Positions 1-5,846 of a stretch of 12,635 bases of DNA are shown here, in pieces; the first letter of the stretch is position 1; each line of letters starts with the position of its first letter. The stretch covers positions 1 to 12,635 of the forward strand of contig JAFRQN010000010.1 in assembly GCA_017428585.1 (NCBI GenBank). The letters are read 5' to 3'. The translations under genes were made by a program, and so were the position numbers. The notes under the pieces were generated by a model. The model saw only the letters and a list, made by a program, of their open reading frames with translations, did not search any database and was not told where the DNA came from. Origin of the DNA: Bacteroidota bacterium. GTDB taxonomy: Bacteria; Bacteroidota; Ignavibacteria; Kapaibacteriales; UBA2268.

Positions 1-2018
1 CCCATTAAGGCTCTATTTGCATCATCATGTTCCAAGAATGGTATTAAAGCTGCAGCAGCACTTGTTATATGGTCTGTTGAAACATCCATATATTGAATAT
101 CTTCAGGAGAAACAACAATAAAGTTGCCTTGATGTCGAACTTTTATTTTATTACCTATTAGTTTCCCATTCTCATCTATAGGTGTTGATGCTGGACAAGT
201 AATATAATTATCTTCTTCTTCAGCTGTCATATATACTATTTCATCGGTAACATGACAATCGACAATTTTTCTATAAGCAGTTTCAATAAATCCTAATTCA
301 TTAATTCTTGCATGTAAAGCTAAAGATGAAATAAGACCAATATTTGGACCTTCTGGAGTTTCTATAGGACATAAACGACCATAATGAGTATAATGAACGT
401 CACGAACTTCAAATCCTGCTCTTTCTCTTGTCAAACCACCAGGACCTAACGCAGATGTTCTTCTTTTGTGTGTAAGTTCTGATAAAGGATTGGTTTGATC
501 CATAAATTGAGATAATTGATTAGTTCCAAAGAATTGGTTTATAACAGAACTAATTGTTCGTGCATTTACTAAATCTGTTGGAGTGGTATTTGCATCATCT
601 TTAGTTCCTAAACGTTCTTTTATTGTACGTGTCATACGTGCTAAACCAATATTGATTTGAGCTGATAATTGTTCTCCAACAGTACGTATACGACGATTTC
701 CTAAATGATCTATATCATCACCAGTTAGTTTTTCTGCATGTAATTTAATAAGATGCTTTATTACTGCTACTATATCAGGAATAGTTAATGTAGTAACAGT
801 TGGAATAGCAACTCCCATTTCTTCAAAAATATCAGCTAATCTTTCGTTTATTCTATGACGACCAACTACTCCTAAATCATATTTTTTAGAATTGAAGAAT
901 AATTTTTCCAGTAAATTCCAAGCTGTTTCCATATCAGGAGCTTCACTTGTTCTTAACTGTCTATACACCATTTCAAGAGCTTCCATTCTATTACGAGTAA
1001 CGTCTTTTGAAATTGTTTTAGCAATAATAGGTTCTTCTGTTGGATCCTTATATTTAAATAACTTCAAAGGAGGAATTTCTGTTCCCTTGAATGTATTTAG
1101 CAATTCTTCAGTGATAATCATATCACGATTTGCTATAATTTCACCAGTTGATAAATCTACTATATCTGCTGCTAAACGACGTCCTAAATATGTTTCATCT
1201 AAATCTTCAACTTTTATTGTTTCAGATAAATCAAACAATTTTAATAAGTCATCGTCAGATGAAAATCCTAAAGCTCTTAATAATGTTGTTACAGGGAATT
1301 TCTTTTTCCTATCTATATAAGCATACATTATATCATGAATATCAGTTGTAAATTCTATCCATGATCCTCTGAAAGGTATTATTCTTGCTGAATAAATTCT
1401 TGTTCCGTTTGAATGAAAAGTATCATCAAAAAATACGCCTGGAGAACGATGTATTTGATTTACTACAACTCGCTCTGCACCATTGATTATGAATGTACCA
1501 CGATCAGTCATTATAGGTATAGAACCTAAATAAACTTCTTGTTCTATTGTTTCGCTATATTCTTCTGATTCTTTGTCTGTTTTACTGGACAAACGCAAAC
1601 GTGCTTTTAATGGTTTTGCATAAGTAAGTTCTCTTGTAGTACATTGACTCTCCGTTAGTTTAGGTTTTTCTGTTGAATAATCTATAAATTCAAGTTGATA
1701 TAACCCTGAAGCATCTACAACAGGAAAGTTAGCTAAAAAAGCAGCTTGTAATCCTATTGGTTTTCTTTCTGAAGGAGGAACATCTTCTTGCAAAAAATCC
1801 TTGAATGACTTTAGTTGTACATCTAACAAATCAGGATAATGAGCTTGTTTGTCTAAACGAGAAAATGTAATACGTGGTCTAAGACGTATTAAATTATCTT
1901 CATTTTCTAAAATACGCAAATTATTAGAATTGTTATTGTCTTTATATTCATTAAACATTTGGAGCGTATCTGAAGCTGTTTTTAAGCTTTCTTCTATTTG
2001 AGATGGATTTTCACTCAT
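1..2018 (-). CDS. rpoB: RNA polymerase beta subunit, N-terminal 672 residues (3' end outside window)
   Basis: This is the beta subunit of DNA-dependent RNA polymerase, which with beta' forms the catalytic core. The reading frame is open from an ATG at 2018 to base 1, where it stops just before the segment GSNMQRQ expected in the family, so only about half the protein is present. Recognisable parts are the early LLDVQLKSFKDF block (residues 65-76), GAERVVVNQIHRSPGVFF in the protrusion, and the rifampicin pocket at about residues 495-527 (LSQFMDQ, THKRR, SALGPGGL), followed by ERAGFEVRDVHYTHYGR and CPIETPEGPNIGLI. Pocket residues Q504, D507, H517 and S522 match rifampicin-sensitive enzymes (E. 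coli Q513, D516, H526, S531). The chosen start has AAGGA a few bases upstream. It leaves an Asn/Glu-rich, unconserved N-terminal stretch of about 47 residues, and Met21 is an alternative start. The gene follows tRNA-Trp and rplL on the same strand. Confidence 0.97.
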   Translation of the reverse strand, partial: MSENPSQIEESLKTASDTLQMFNEYKDNNNSNNLRILENEDNLIRLRPRITFSRLDKQAHYPDLLDVQLKSFKDFLQEDVPPSERKPIGLQAAFLANFPVVDASGLYQLEFIDYSTEKPKLTESQCTTRELTYAKPLKARLRLSSKTDKESEEYSETIEQEVYLGSIPIMTDRGTFIINGAERVVVNQIHRSPGVFFDDTFHSNGTRIYSARIIPFRGSWIEFTTDIHDIMYAYIDRKKKFPVTTLLRALGFSSDDDLLKLFDLSETIKVEDLDETYLGRRLAADIVDLSTGEIIANRDMIITEELLNTFKGTEIPPLKLFKYKDPTEEPIIAKTISKDVTRNRMEALEMVYRQLRTSEAPDMETAWNLLEKLFFNSKKYDLGVVGRHRINERLADIFEEMGVAIPTVTTLTIPDIVAVIKHLIKLHAEKLTGDDIDHLGNRRIRTVGEQLSAQINIGLARMTRTIKERLGTKDDANTTPTDLVNARTISSVINQFFGTNQLSQFMDQTNPLSELTHKRRTSALGPGGLTRERAGFEVRDVHYTHYGRLCPIETPEGPNIGLISSLALHARINELGFIETAYRKIVDCHVTDEIVYMTAEEEDNYITCPASTPIDENGKLIGNKIKVRHQGNFIVVSPEDIQYMDVSTDHITSAAAALIPFLEHDDANRALM

Positions 2019-2102
2019 TGTTTGTCCTTTTGTTTTGTGAAAATGTTTTTATTTCTTTATAATTGTTTAGTTTGTATTTATATTCAAATTTTATAAAAAA
2101 TA

Positions 2103-2150
2103 AAGAATTACGATTAGAACTAAAATACTGATATTTGGATCATAATTCTT
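2103..2150 (-). repeat. Inverted repeat in the rpoB leader
   Basis: Perfect 8-bp arms (AAGAATTA at 2103-2110, TAATTCTT at 2143-2150) are separated by 32 bases, within the 173-bp spacer between tRNA-Trp and rpoB. The arms are AT-rich with a long loop, so this could be a chance pairing. No exact TAnnTTTG promoter element is seen on the minus strand in this spacer, so rpoB may rely on read-through from rplJL and the tRNA. Confidence 0.25.
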
Positions 2151-2191
2151 AAAGATATTTAATAATTAAGTTTTTTTATAAAATTTAATTG

Positions 2192-2264
2192 CACGGGCAG
2201 TAGGAATCGAACCCACAACCTACGGTTTTGGAGACCGTCACTCTACCAGTTGAGCTATACCCGT
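2192..2264 (-). tRNA. tRNA-Trp, anticodon CCA
   Basis: A 73-base cloverleaf is complete on the minus strand. The acceptor stem is 7 bp (ACGGGTA with TGCCCGT, one G-T pair), and the D arm has GCTC and the GGTAGAG core. The 5-bp anticodon stem ACGGT/ACCGT encloses the loop CTCCAAA, which places CCA at positions 34-36. The T arm is GTGGG-TTCGATT-CCTAC, and the discriminator base is G, as in bacterial tRNA-Trp. The 3' CCA is not encoded, so it must be added by the CCA-adding enzyme. The gene lies between rplL and rpoB in the same orientation and is probably cotranscribed with them. tRNA-Trp is often found upstream of secE-nusG, so this position is unusual. Confidence 0.96.
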
Positions 2265-2270
2265 AATTTA

Positions 2271-2285
2271 TGTATATAATATACA
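2271..2285. repeat. Short palindrome just upstream of tRNA-Trp
   Basis: TGTATAT and ATATACA form a perfect 7-bp inverted repeat around one central base. It begins six bases upstream of the mature tRNA 5' end and directly abuts the larger hairpin at 2286-2320. In RNA it would give a weak AU stem. In DNA it could be a -10-like or protein-binding site, or simply AT-rich sequence. Confidence 0.35.
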
Positions 2286-2320
2286 ATAGAACTACGAGTT
2301 ATTTGTCCTCGTAGTTCTAT
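2286..2320 (-). terminator. 13-bp perfect hairpin between rplL and tRNA-Trp (attenuator or processing site)
   Basis: Arms 2286-2298 and 2308-2320 (ATAGAACTACGAG / CTCGTAGTTCTAT) are perfectly complementary over 13 bp with a 9-base loop. On the minus strand the hairpin starts 22 bases after the rplL stop and precedes tRNA-Trp. No run of T follows it, so it is not a textbook intrinsic terminator. It could attenuate transcription into rpoB, protect the 3' end of rplJL mRNA, or be cut by RNase III; in E. coli an attenuator and an RNase III site lie in the rplL-rpoB gap. The structure is certain from sequence and the role is inferred. Confidence 0.75.
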
Positions 2321-2342
2321 AGAATTTATGATAATTATTAAC

Positions 2343-2720
2343 TTATTTTAATGTAATTTTAGCACCAGCAGCTTCAAGTTTTTTCTTGAGTTCTTCTGCT
2401 TCTTCTTTAGCACAACCTTCTTTTACATTCTTTGGAGCGCCTTCTACAAGATCTTTAGCTTCTTTTAATCCAAGACCTGTAATTTCACGAACAGCTTTAA
2501 TTACATTTAATTTATTTGCACCAACTTCAGTTAATTCAACGTTGAAATCAGTTTTTTCTTCTGCAGCTTCTGCAGCAGCAGCTGGAGCAGCAGCACCAAC
2601 CATTACAGGTGCAGCAGCTGTAACGCCAAATTTTTCTTCCATTAATTTTTTTAACTCTGCAGCTTCTGCGAGTGTCAAGTTTGATATTTCTTCTAACAAG
2701 TTTTCAATGTTAGCAGCCAT
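2343..2720 (-). CDS. rplL: 50S ribosomal protein L7/L12
   Basis: This 125-residue protein is the multicopy stalk protein of the large ribosomal subunit, which recruits and activates translational GTPases (IF2, EF-Tu, EF-G). All three parts of the family are visible. Residues 1-34 are the N-terminal dimerisation domain that binds L10 (NLLEEISNLTLAEAAELKK). Residues 35-55 are an Ala/Pro/Glu-rich hinge. Residues 56-125 are the globular factor-binding domain with GANKLNVIKAVREITGLGLKEAKDLVE. The length is normal for the family (about 120-128). A cysteine at position 103 replaces a residue that is usually small and uncharged. The gene lies 71 bp downstream of rplJ on the same strand, consistent with the conserved rplJL pair. 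No separate promoter is evident between them. Confidence 0.98.
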   Translation of the reverse strand: MAANIENLLEEISNLTLAEAAELKKLMEEKFGVTAAAPVMVGAAAPAAAAEAAEEKTDFNVELTEVGANKLNVIKAVREITGLGLKEAKDLVEGAPKNVKEGCAKEEAEELKKKLEAAGAKITLK

Positions 2721-2791
2721 TTTTATACCTATAAATTTTAAAGTTTCAAAAAAATTATTTTATATTTTATATTTTTAGTAGCTATTTTTTA

Positions 2792-3313
2792 TTACGCTGC
2801 TTTTTTCTTCGCTACTTCTTCAATAAGAGAAGCTAAATCTCTTATTACAGCGTTTATTGAACCAACGATACCAGAAGCAGGAGATTGTAATGAACCTAAT
2901 ATTCCTGCCATTAAATCGGCACGTGATGGTAAAGATGCAACTAAATTGAGTTGCTTTCCGTCGTATAGTTGTCCTTCTATAAGTGCTGCTTTTAGACCGA
3001 GGCAACCTGTTTTATCAAAAACTTTTTTGATAATTTTTGCAGGTGCTGTTGCATCATCGCCTGCTAAAACCATTGCTGTTTGACCGCTTATTTTTTCAGC
3101 CGGCATTTCTATACCTAATTCTTTTAAAGCTAAAAGAATTAATGTATTTTTAGAAACTAACATACGAGAATTTATATTTTTAAATTCTTTTCGTATTTCA
3201 TTTGTTTCTTTTGAAGCTATTTTTGCAAAATCTACAAAATAGATGCCTTGTACATCTTTTAGCACTTCTACTAGGCCAGCAACTACCGCTTTCTTTTGTT
3301 CTTTATTAGCCAT
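2792..3313 (-). CDS. rplJ: 50S ribosomal protein L10
   Basis: This 173-residue protein anchors the L7/L12 stalk on 23S rRNA near L11. The N-terminal RNA-binding domain starts MANKEQKKAVVAGL and includes YFVDFAKI and the SRMLVSKNTL segment (residues 49-58). LPSR is at 128-131, and the C-terminal helix (about 132-168) carries the L12 dimers and ends in a basic KKKAA tail. The frame is open for 28 more codons upstream to an ATG at 3397, but that stretch has no L10 similarity and overlaps the predicted leader hairpin. The start at 3313 gives the usual L10 length, so I use it. No strong Shine-Dalgarno sequence precedes it. rplL follows. The expected upstream genes rplK and rplA are absent and rpoD lies upstream instead. 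Confidence 0.97.
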   Translation of the reverse strand: MANKEQKKAVVAGLVEVLKDVQGIYFVDFAKIASKETNEIRKEFKNINSRMLVSKNTLILLALKELGIEMPAEKISGQTAMVLAGDDATAPAKIIKKVFDKTGCLGLKAALIEGQLYDGKQLNLVASLPSRADLMAGILGSLQSPASGIVGSINAVIRDLASLIEEVAKKKAA

Positions 3314-3314
3314 A

Positions 3315-3383
3315 ATACTGCGTCTATGTAGTAGTATATTTAAATAATATTTATCGGTTTTTATAATAGAAGCTGCCGATAAA
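3315..3383 (-). promoter_or_regulatory. Structured rplJ leader, candidate L10 autoregulatory site
   Basis: Two stem-loops can be drawn in the 5' leader on the minus strand. The first has perfect 8-bp arms TTTATCGG / CCGATAAA (3376-3383 and 3350-3357) around an 18-base loop. The second has 5-bp arms ATACT / AGTAT (3333-3337 and 3315-3319) and ends two bases before the start codon. In many bacteria the L10-(L12)4 complex binds a leader structure and represses translation of rplJL. Position and structure fit that role, but I did not recognise the consensus kink-turn, so this is inference. Confidence 0.45.
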
Positions 3384-3403
3384 TGAGTGCGTAACACAAA
3401 TTA

Positions 3404-3435
3404 CAAATATAAAAAATAATAACAATATATACAAA
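3404..3435 (-). promoter_or_regulatory. Candidate Bacteroidota-type promoter of rplJ
   Basis: On the minus strand TTTG (3432-3435) is followed after 20 bases by TATATTTG (3404-3411). This matches the TTTG / TAnnTTTG (-33/-7) consensus known for the primary sigma factor of Bacteroidota, whose usual spacer is about 19. Transcription would begin near 3397, giving a leader of about 85 bases that carries the stem-loops above. The placement, upstream of a highly expressed operon, supports the call. The AT-rich background makes chance matches possible. Confidence 0.5.
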
Positions 3436-3571
3436 TAAAAAATTTTATTCACAAAAATTTTTTATTATATTTTTCATATTATGATATTGATTGATATTAT
3501 TATTGTTTATTGATTATTTGAATTGTTTATTAGAGTAATTTATTTTTGTGGAAGATTAGTTTTTTATTAGA

Positions 3572-3603
3572 ATAAGGGAAAAATAGTTATATTCTTCCCT
3601 TAT
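3572..3603 (-). terminator. 14-bp hairpin downstream of rpoD
   Basis: On the minus strand the 32 bases fold into a 14-bp stem with a TAAC tetraloop. The stem contains ATAAGGGAA / TTCCCTTAT, one G-T pair and a further AATA/TATT. It begins 38 bases after the rpoD stop. The following sequence is TCTAATAAAAAAC, with no T tract. It probably ends or protects the rpoD transcript and separates it from rplJ. The remainder of the 328-bp rpoD-rplJ spacer holds only the rplJ promoter and leader and featureless AT-rich DNA. Confidence 0.65.
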
Positions 3604-3641
3604 ATCTAATAGTTATAAAATTATTATGATTATCTAAAATA

Positions 3642-4505
3642 TTATTGTCCGAGATATACTTTTAATTTTTTGCTGCGTGAAGTATGACGTAATCTTCTAA
3701 CTGCTTTTTCTTTTATTTGTCTAACTCTTTCTCTTGTTAAATTAAATTTTTCTCCAATTTCTTCCAATGTTAAAACAGATCCATCTAATCCAAAATAAAG
3801 TTTTATAACCTCAGCTTCACGTGGAGAAAGTGTATTTAACATTTGTTTAACTTCTATTTGTAATGATTCATAAATTAATTCTGCGTCTGGCGCTGGTTGT
3901 TGAGTGTTAGGAAGTATATCTAATAATTTATTATCCTCACCTTGAATTATTGGAGCATCAACTGATAGATGTCTTCCTGATATTTTTATAGTGTCAATTA
4001 TATCATTAATAGACATATTTAATTGTTCTGCTAATTCATTTACAGTTGGTTCTCTTTCATATTCTTGTTCTAATCTACTAAATTCTTTTCCAATTTTATT
4101 TAAAGCACCTACTCTATTTAATGGTAATCTAACAATTCTTGATTGTTCTGCCAATGCTTGTAATATGGATTGTCTTATCCACCATACAGCATAAGATATA
4201 AATTTAAAACCTAATGTTTCATCAAATCTATTTGCGGCTTTAATTAATCCAAGATTACCTTCATTGATGAGATCACCTAAAGTAAGACCTTGATTTTGAT
4301 ATTGTTTTGCAACAGATACAACAAAGCGTAAATTAGCTTTTACTAAACGTTCTAATGCGATTGTTGCTTCAGGTCCGCCAGCTTTGATTTTTTTTGCTAA
4401 TTCAATTTCTTGTTCTGAATTTAACAATTCTACTTTACCTATTTCTTGTAGGTACTTGTCAAGGGATTGACTTTCTCGATTGGTGTATTGTTTAGTTATT
4501 CTCAT
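3642..4505 (-). CDS. rpoD: Primary (housekeeping) RNA polymerase sigma factor, short sigma-70 type
   Basis: This 287-residue group 1 sigma factor directs core RNA polymerase to housekeeping promoters. Region 1.2 begins at about residue 9 (NRESQSLDKYLQEIG). Region 2 covers about 52-122, with the core-binding NEGNLGLIKAANRFD and the melting/-10 segment FKFISYAVWWIRQSI (100-114). Region 3 follows with RLPLN and RVGALNKIGKEFSRLEQE. Region 4 (about 224-287) contains LSPREAEVIKLYFGL and the -35 helix-turn-helix EEIGEKFNLTRERVRQIKEKA. Region 1.1 and the long non-conserved insert of proteobacterial sigma-70 are absent, as is usual for Bacteroidota and relatives. Q112 aligns with E. coli Q437, but L115 replaces T440. 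No exact TAnnTTTG element is seen upstream, so its own promoter is unknown. The gene sits directly upstream of rplJ. Confidence 0.97.
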   Translation of the reverse strand: MRITKQYTNRESQSLDKYLQEIGKVELLNSEQEIELAKKIKAGGPEATIALERLVKANLRFVVSVAKQYQNQGLTLGDLINEGNLGLIKAANRFDETLGFKFISYAVWWIRQSILQALAEQSRIVRLPLNRVGALNKIGKEFSRLEQEYEREPTVNELAEQLNMSINDIIDTIKISGRHLSVDAPIIQGEDNKLLDILPNTQQPAPDAELIYESLQIEVKQMLNTLSPREAEVIKLYFGLDGSVLTLEEIGEKFNLTRERVRQIKEKAVRRLRHTSRSKKLKVYLGQ

Positions 4506-4562
4506 TTTACTATGTACGTTTTAATTTTGTAAATATTTAAATATTTTATATGAAAATATTAA

Positions 4563-4613
4563 CCAATTATTTATTAAATAACAATCGTTTAATGTGATAT
4601 ATTTAATAATTGG
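4563..4613. repeat. Bulged inverted repeat upstream of rpoD
   Basis: CCAATTATT (4563-4571) plus AAATA (4576-4580) pair with TATTTAATAATTGG (4600-4613). That is 14 paired bases interrupted by a 4-base bulge, with a 19-base loop. It lies 58 bp upstream of the rpoD start. It could be a structured rpoD leader or an operator. The composition makes moderate chance pairing likely. Confidence 0.35.
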
Positions 4614-4721
4614 ATATATAAATTAATACGATAATAATTTTATATTTTGTTATAATTTGTTTTTAATTTATATTTACAAAATAAAACAATTAAAAATTAA
4701 AAAATAATAAATAGAAAACTA

Positions 4722-4754
4722 TTTCGTATAGTACTAAAAAATAAATATACGAAA
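4722..4754. repeat. Operator-like 9-bp inverted repeat upstream of arginase
   Basis: TTTCGTATA (4722-4730) and TATACGAAA (4746-4754) are perfect inverted copies separated by 15 bases, with half-site centres 24 bp apart. The repeat lies about 40 bp upstream of the candidate -7 element of the arginase gene, a sensible place for a dimeric regulator. It does not match the known ArgR box. As RNA it is followed by A on the plus strand, not T, so a terminator is unlikely. Confidence 0.45.
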
Positions 4755-4793
4755 AAAAAGTTTAAAAGTTTTAAAAATAAAAGTAATTTTTTG

Positions 4794-4801
4794 TAATTTT
4801 G
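4794..4801 (+). promoter_or_regulatory. Candidate -7 element of the arginase gene
   Basis: TAATTTTG matches the Bacteroidota -7 consensus TAnnTTTG exactly and lies 27 bases upstream of the arginase ATG. No clear TTTG is found at the expected -33 position, so support is partial. Confidence 0.35.
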
Positions 4802-4828
4802 ATTATATTATAATTTCAAGATATAAAA

Positions 4829-5809
4829 ATGGTTTCGAAAATTAAACTTGTTGAGGTTAAATCCGATTTAGGTGGAAGGCGTGCTGGAGCTAGTTTAGGT
4901 ATAGATGCTATAAGAATAGCTTCTTATAAAAATCCAAATAATTTTGGTTTCTTTAGAAGGTTTGAAAATGAATGTTATGCAAGAATAAATGCTGACAATC
5001 AGTTATTTAATCGACCAAATAAACATATTTATTCAAAAAAAATAGAAGAAATCATAAAAATATATAATGAAACTGCTAATGCGGTATCTGATGGAATAAA
5101 AAATTGTGATTTTACCATTGTTATAGCTGGTGATCATAGTTCTGCGGGTGGAACAATTGCTGGTATAAAAAAAGCTAATCCTAATAAAAGAATAGGAGTA
5201 GTATGGATTGATGCTCACGCAGACGTTCATACACCTTATACTTCTGATTCTGGAAATATGCATGGTATGCCTATCGCTACAGCAATAGATGATGATAATT
5301 TAGAATGTAAATTTAATGATGTAGACGAAGAAACTGCTGAGCTTTGGGAAAAAATAAAATCTGTTGGTGGAACAAAAAAGAAATTAGATTTGTCTGATGT
5401 TGTTTATGTTTCTTTGAGAGATTATGAAGTTGCAGAAAGTACTTTAATAAAAAAATACAATACTAAAGTAATTAGAACTATTGATTTACGTCTATTAGGT
5501 GCTAATGAAACAGCTCATTCAATCATTAAATCATTGTCCCATTGTGATATTATTTATGTTTCTTTTGATGTTGATAGTTTAGATACTACTGTATCAATGG
5601 GAACTGGTACACCAGTAGCAGATGGTCTTTTTGTTCATGAAGCAAAAGAACTATTAAGAGTATTGTCAAGTTATGATAAGGTTAAATGTATAGAAATTAG
5701 TGAAATTAATACTACTTTGGATAGTGGAAATAAAATGGCTGAAGCTGCATTTGAAATTCTCTCAGCTGTCTGTAGAACAATTGACATAAGATTTGCTCTT
5801 CATAATTAA
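4829..5809 (+). CDS. rocF: Arginase (ureohydrolase superfamily)
   Basis: This 326-residue binuclear manganese hydrolase should convert L-arginine to ornithine and urea in the cytoplasm. The metal-ligand motifs are all present: AGDHS with H103, WIDAHADVH with D128, H130 and D132, and SFDVDSLD with D247 and D249. SGNMHGMP (141-148) is the arginase-type substrate loop and includes H145, equivalent to human arginase-1 His141. E292 corresponds to human Glu277, which binds the guanidinium. This loop favours arginase over agmatinase or formiminoglutamase. Human Asn130, a contact for the substrate carboxylate, is His134 here, a change I believe is common in Bacteroidota-type arginases. The length is slightly above the usual ~300-320, with an insert around residues 155-187. 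A lipoprotein gene follows 37 bp later. No other arginine or urea genes are in view. Confidence 0.88.
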   Translation: MVSKIKLVEVKSDLGGRRAGASLGIDAIRIASYKNPNNFGFFRRFENECYARINADNQLFNRPNKHIYSKKIEEIIKIYNETANAVSDGIKNCDFTIVIAGDHSSAGGTIAGIKKANPNKRIGVVWIDAHADVHTPYTSDSGNMHGMPIATAIDDDNLECKFNDVDEETAELWEKIKSVGGTKKKLDLSDVVYVSLRDYEVAESTLIKKYNTKVIRTIDLRLLGANETAHSIIKSLSHCDIIYVSFDVDSLDTTVSMGTGTPVADGLFVHEAKELLRVLSSYDKVKCIEISEINTTLDSGNKMAEAAFEILSAVCRTIDIRFALHN

Positions 5810-5846
5810 ACTATTATAAATTTTTTTATAAAATAGATAGGATGGT

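Larger units (their letters stand above)
4506..4828. other. Divergent spacer between rpoD and the arginase gene
   Basis: These 323 bp of AT-rich DNA separate two outward-facing genes and must hold both promoters. I see a bulged inverted repeat near rpoD (4563-4613), a 9-bp inverted repeat (4722-4754), and a TAATTTTG match just before the arginase gene. No open frame of interest is present. Confidence 0.7.

Noticed and set aside
437..540. Rifampicin-resistance mutation in rpoB
   Set aside because: All main resistance positions (Q504, D507, H517, S522, L524) are wild type. Thr521 replaces Ile/Leu at a site I do not know to be a major resistance position.
892..1320. Plus-strand open frame of 142 codons
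   Set aside because: It lies wholly antisense to the clearly conserved rpoB frame and its Ser/Asn/Ile-rich product looks like no protein family. The overlapping frame at 1148-1351 is rejected for the same reason.
2386..2778. Plus-strand open frame antisense to rplL
   Set aside because: It mirrors the Ala-rich hinge of L7/L12 and has no independent support.
3314..3397. 28-codon N-terminal extension of rplJ
   Set aside because: It has no L10 similarity and would cover the leader hairpin and the likely transcription start. The MANKEQKK start gives the normal family length.
5814..5831. TTATAAA / TTTATAA stem after the arginase stop as terminator
   Set aside because: The 7-bp stem is only A-T pairs and lies in the short gap before a probably cotranscribed gene, so it is too weak to call.
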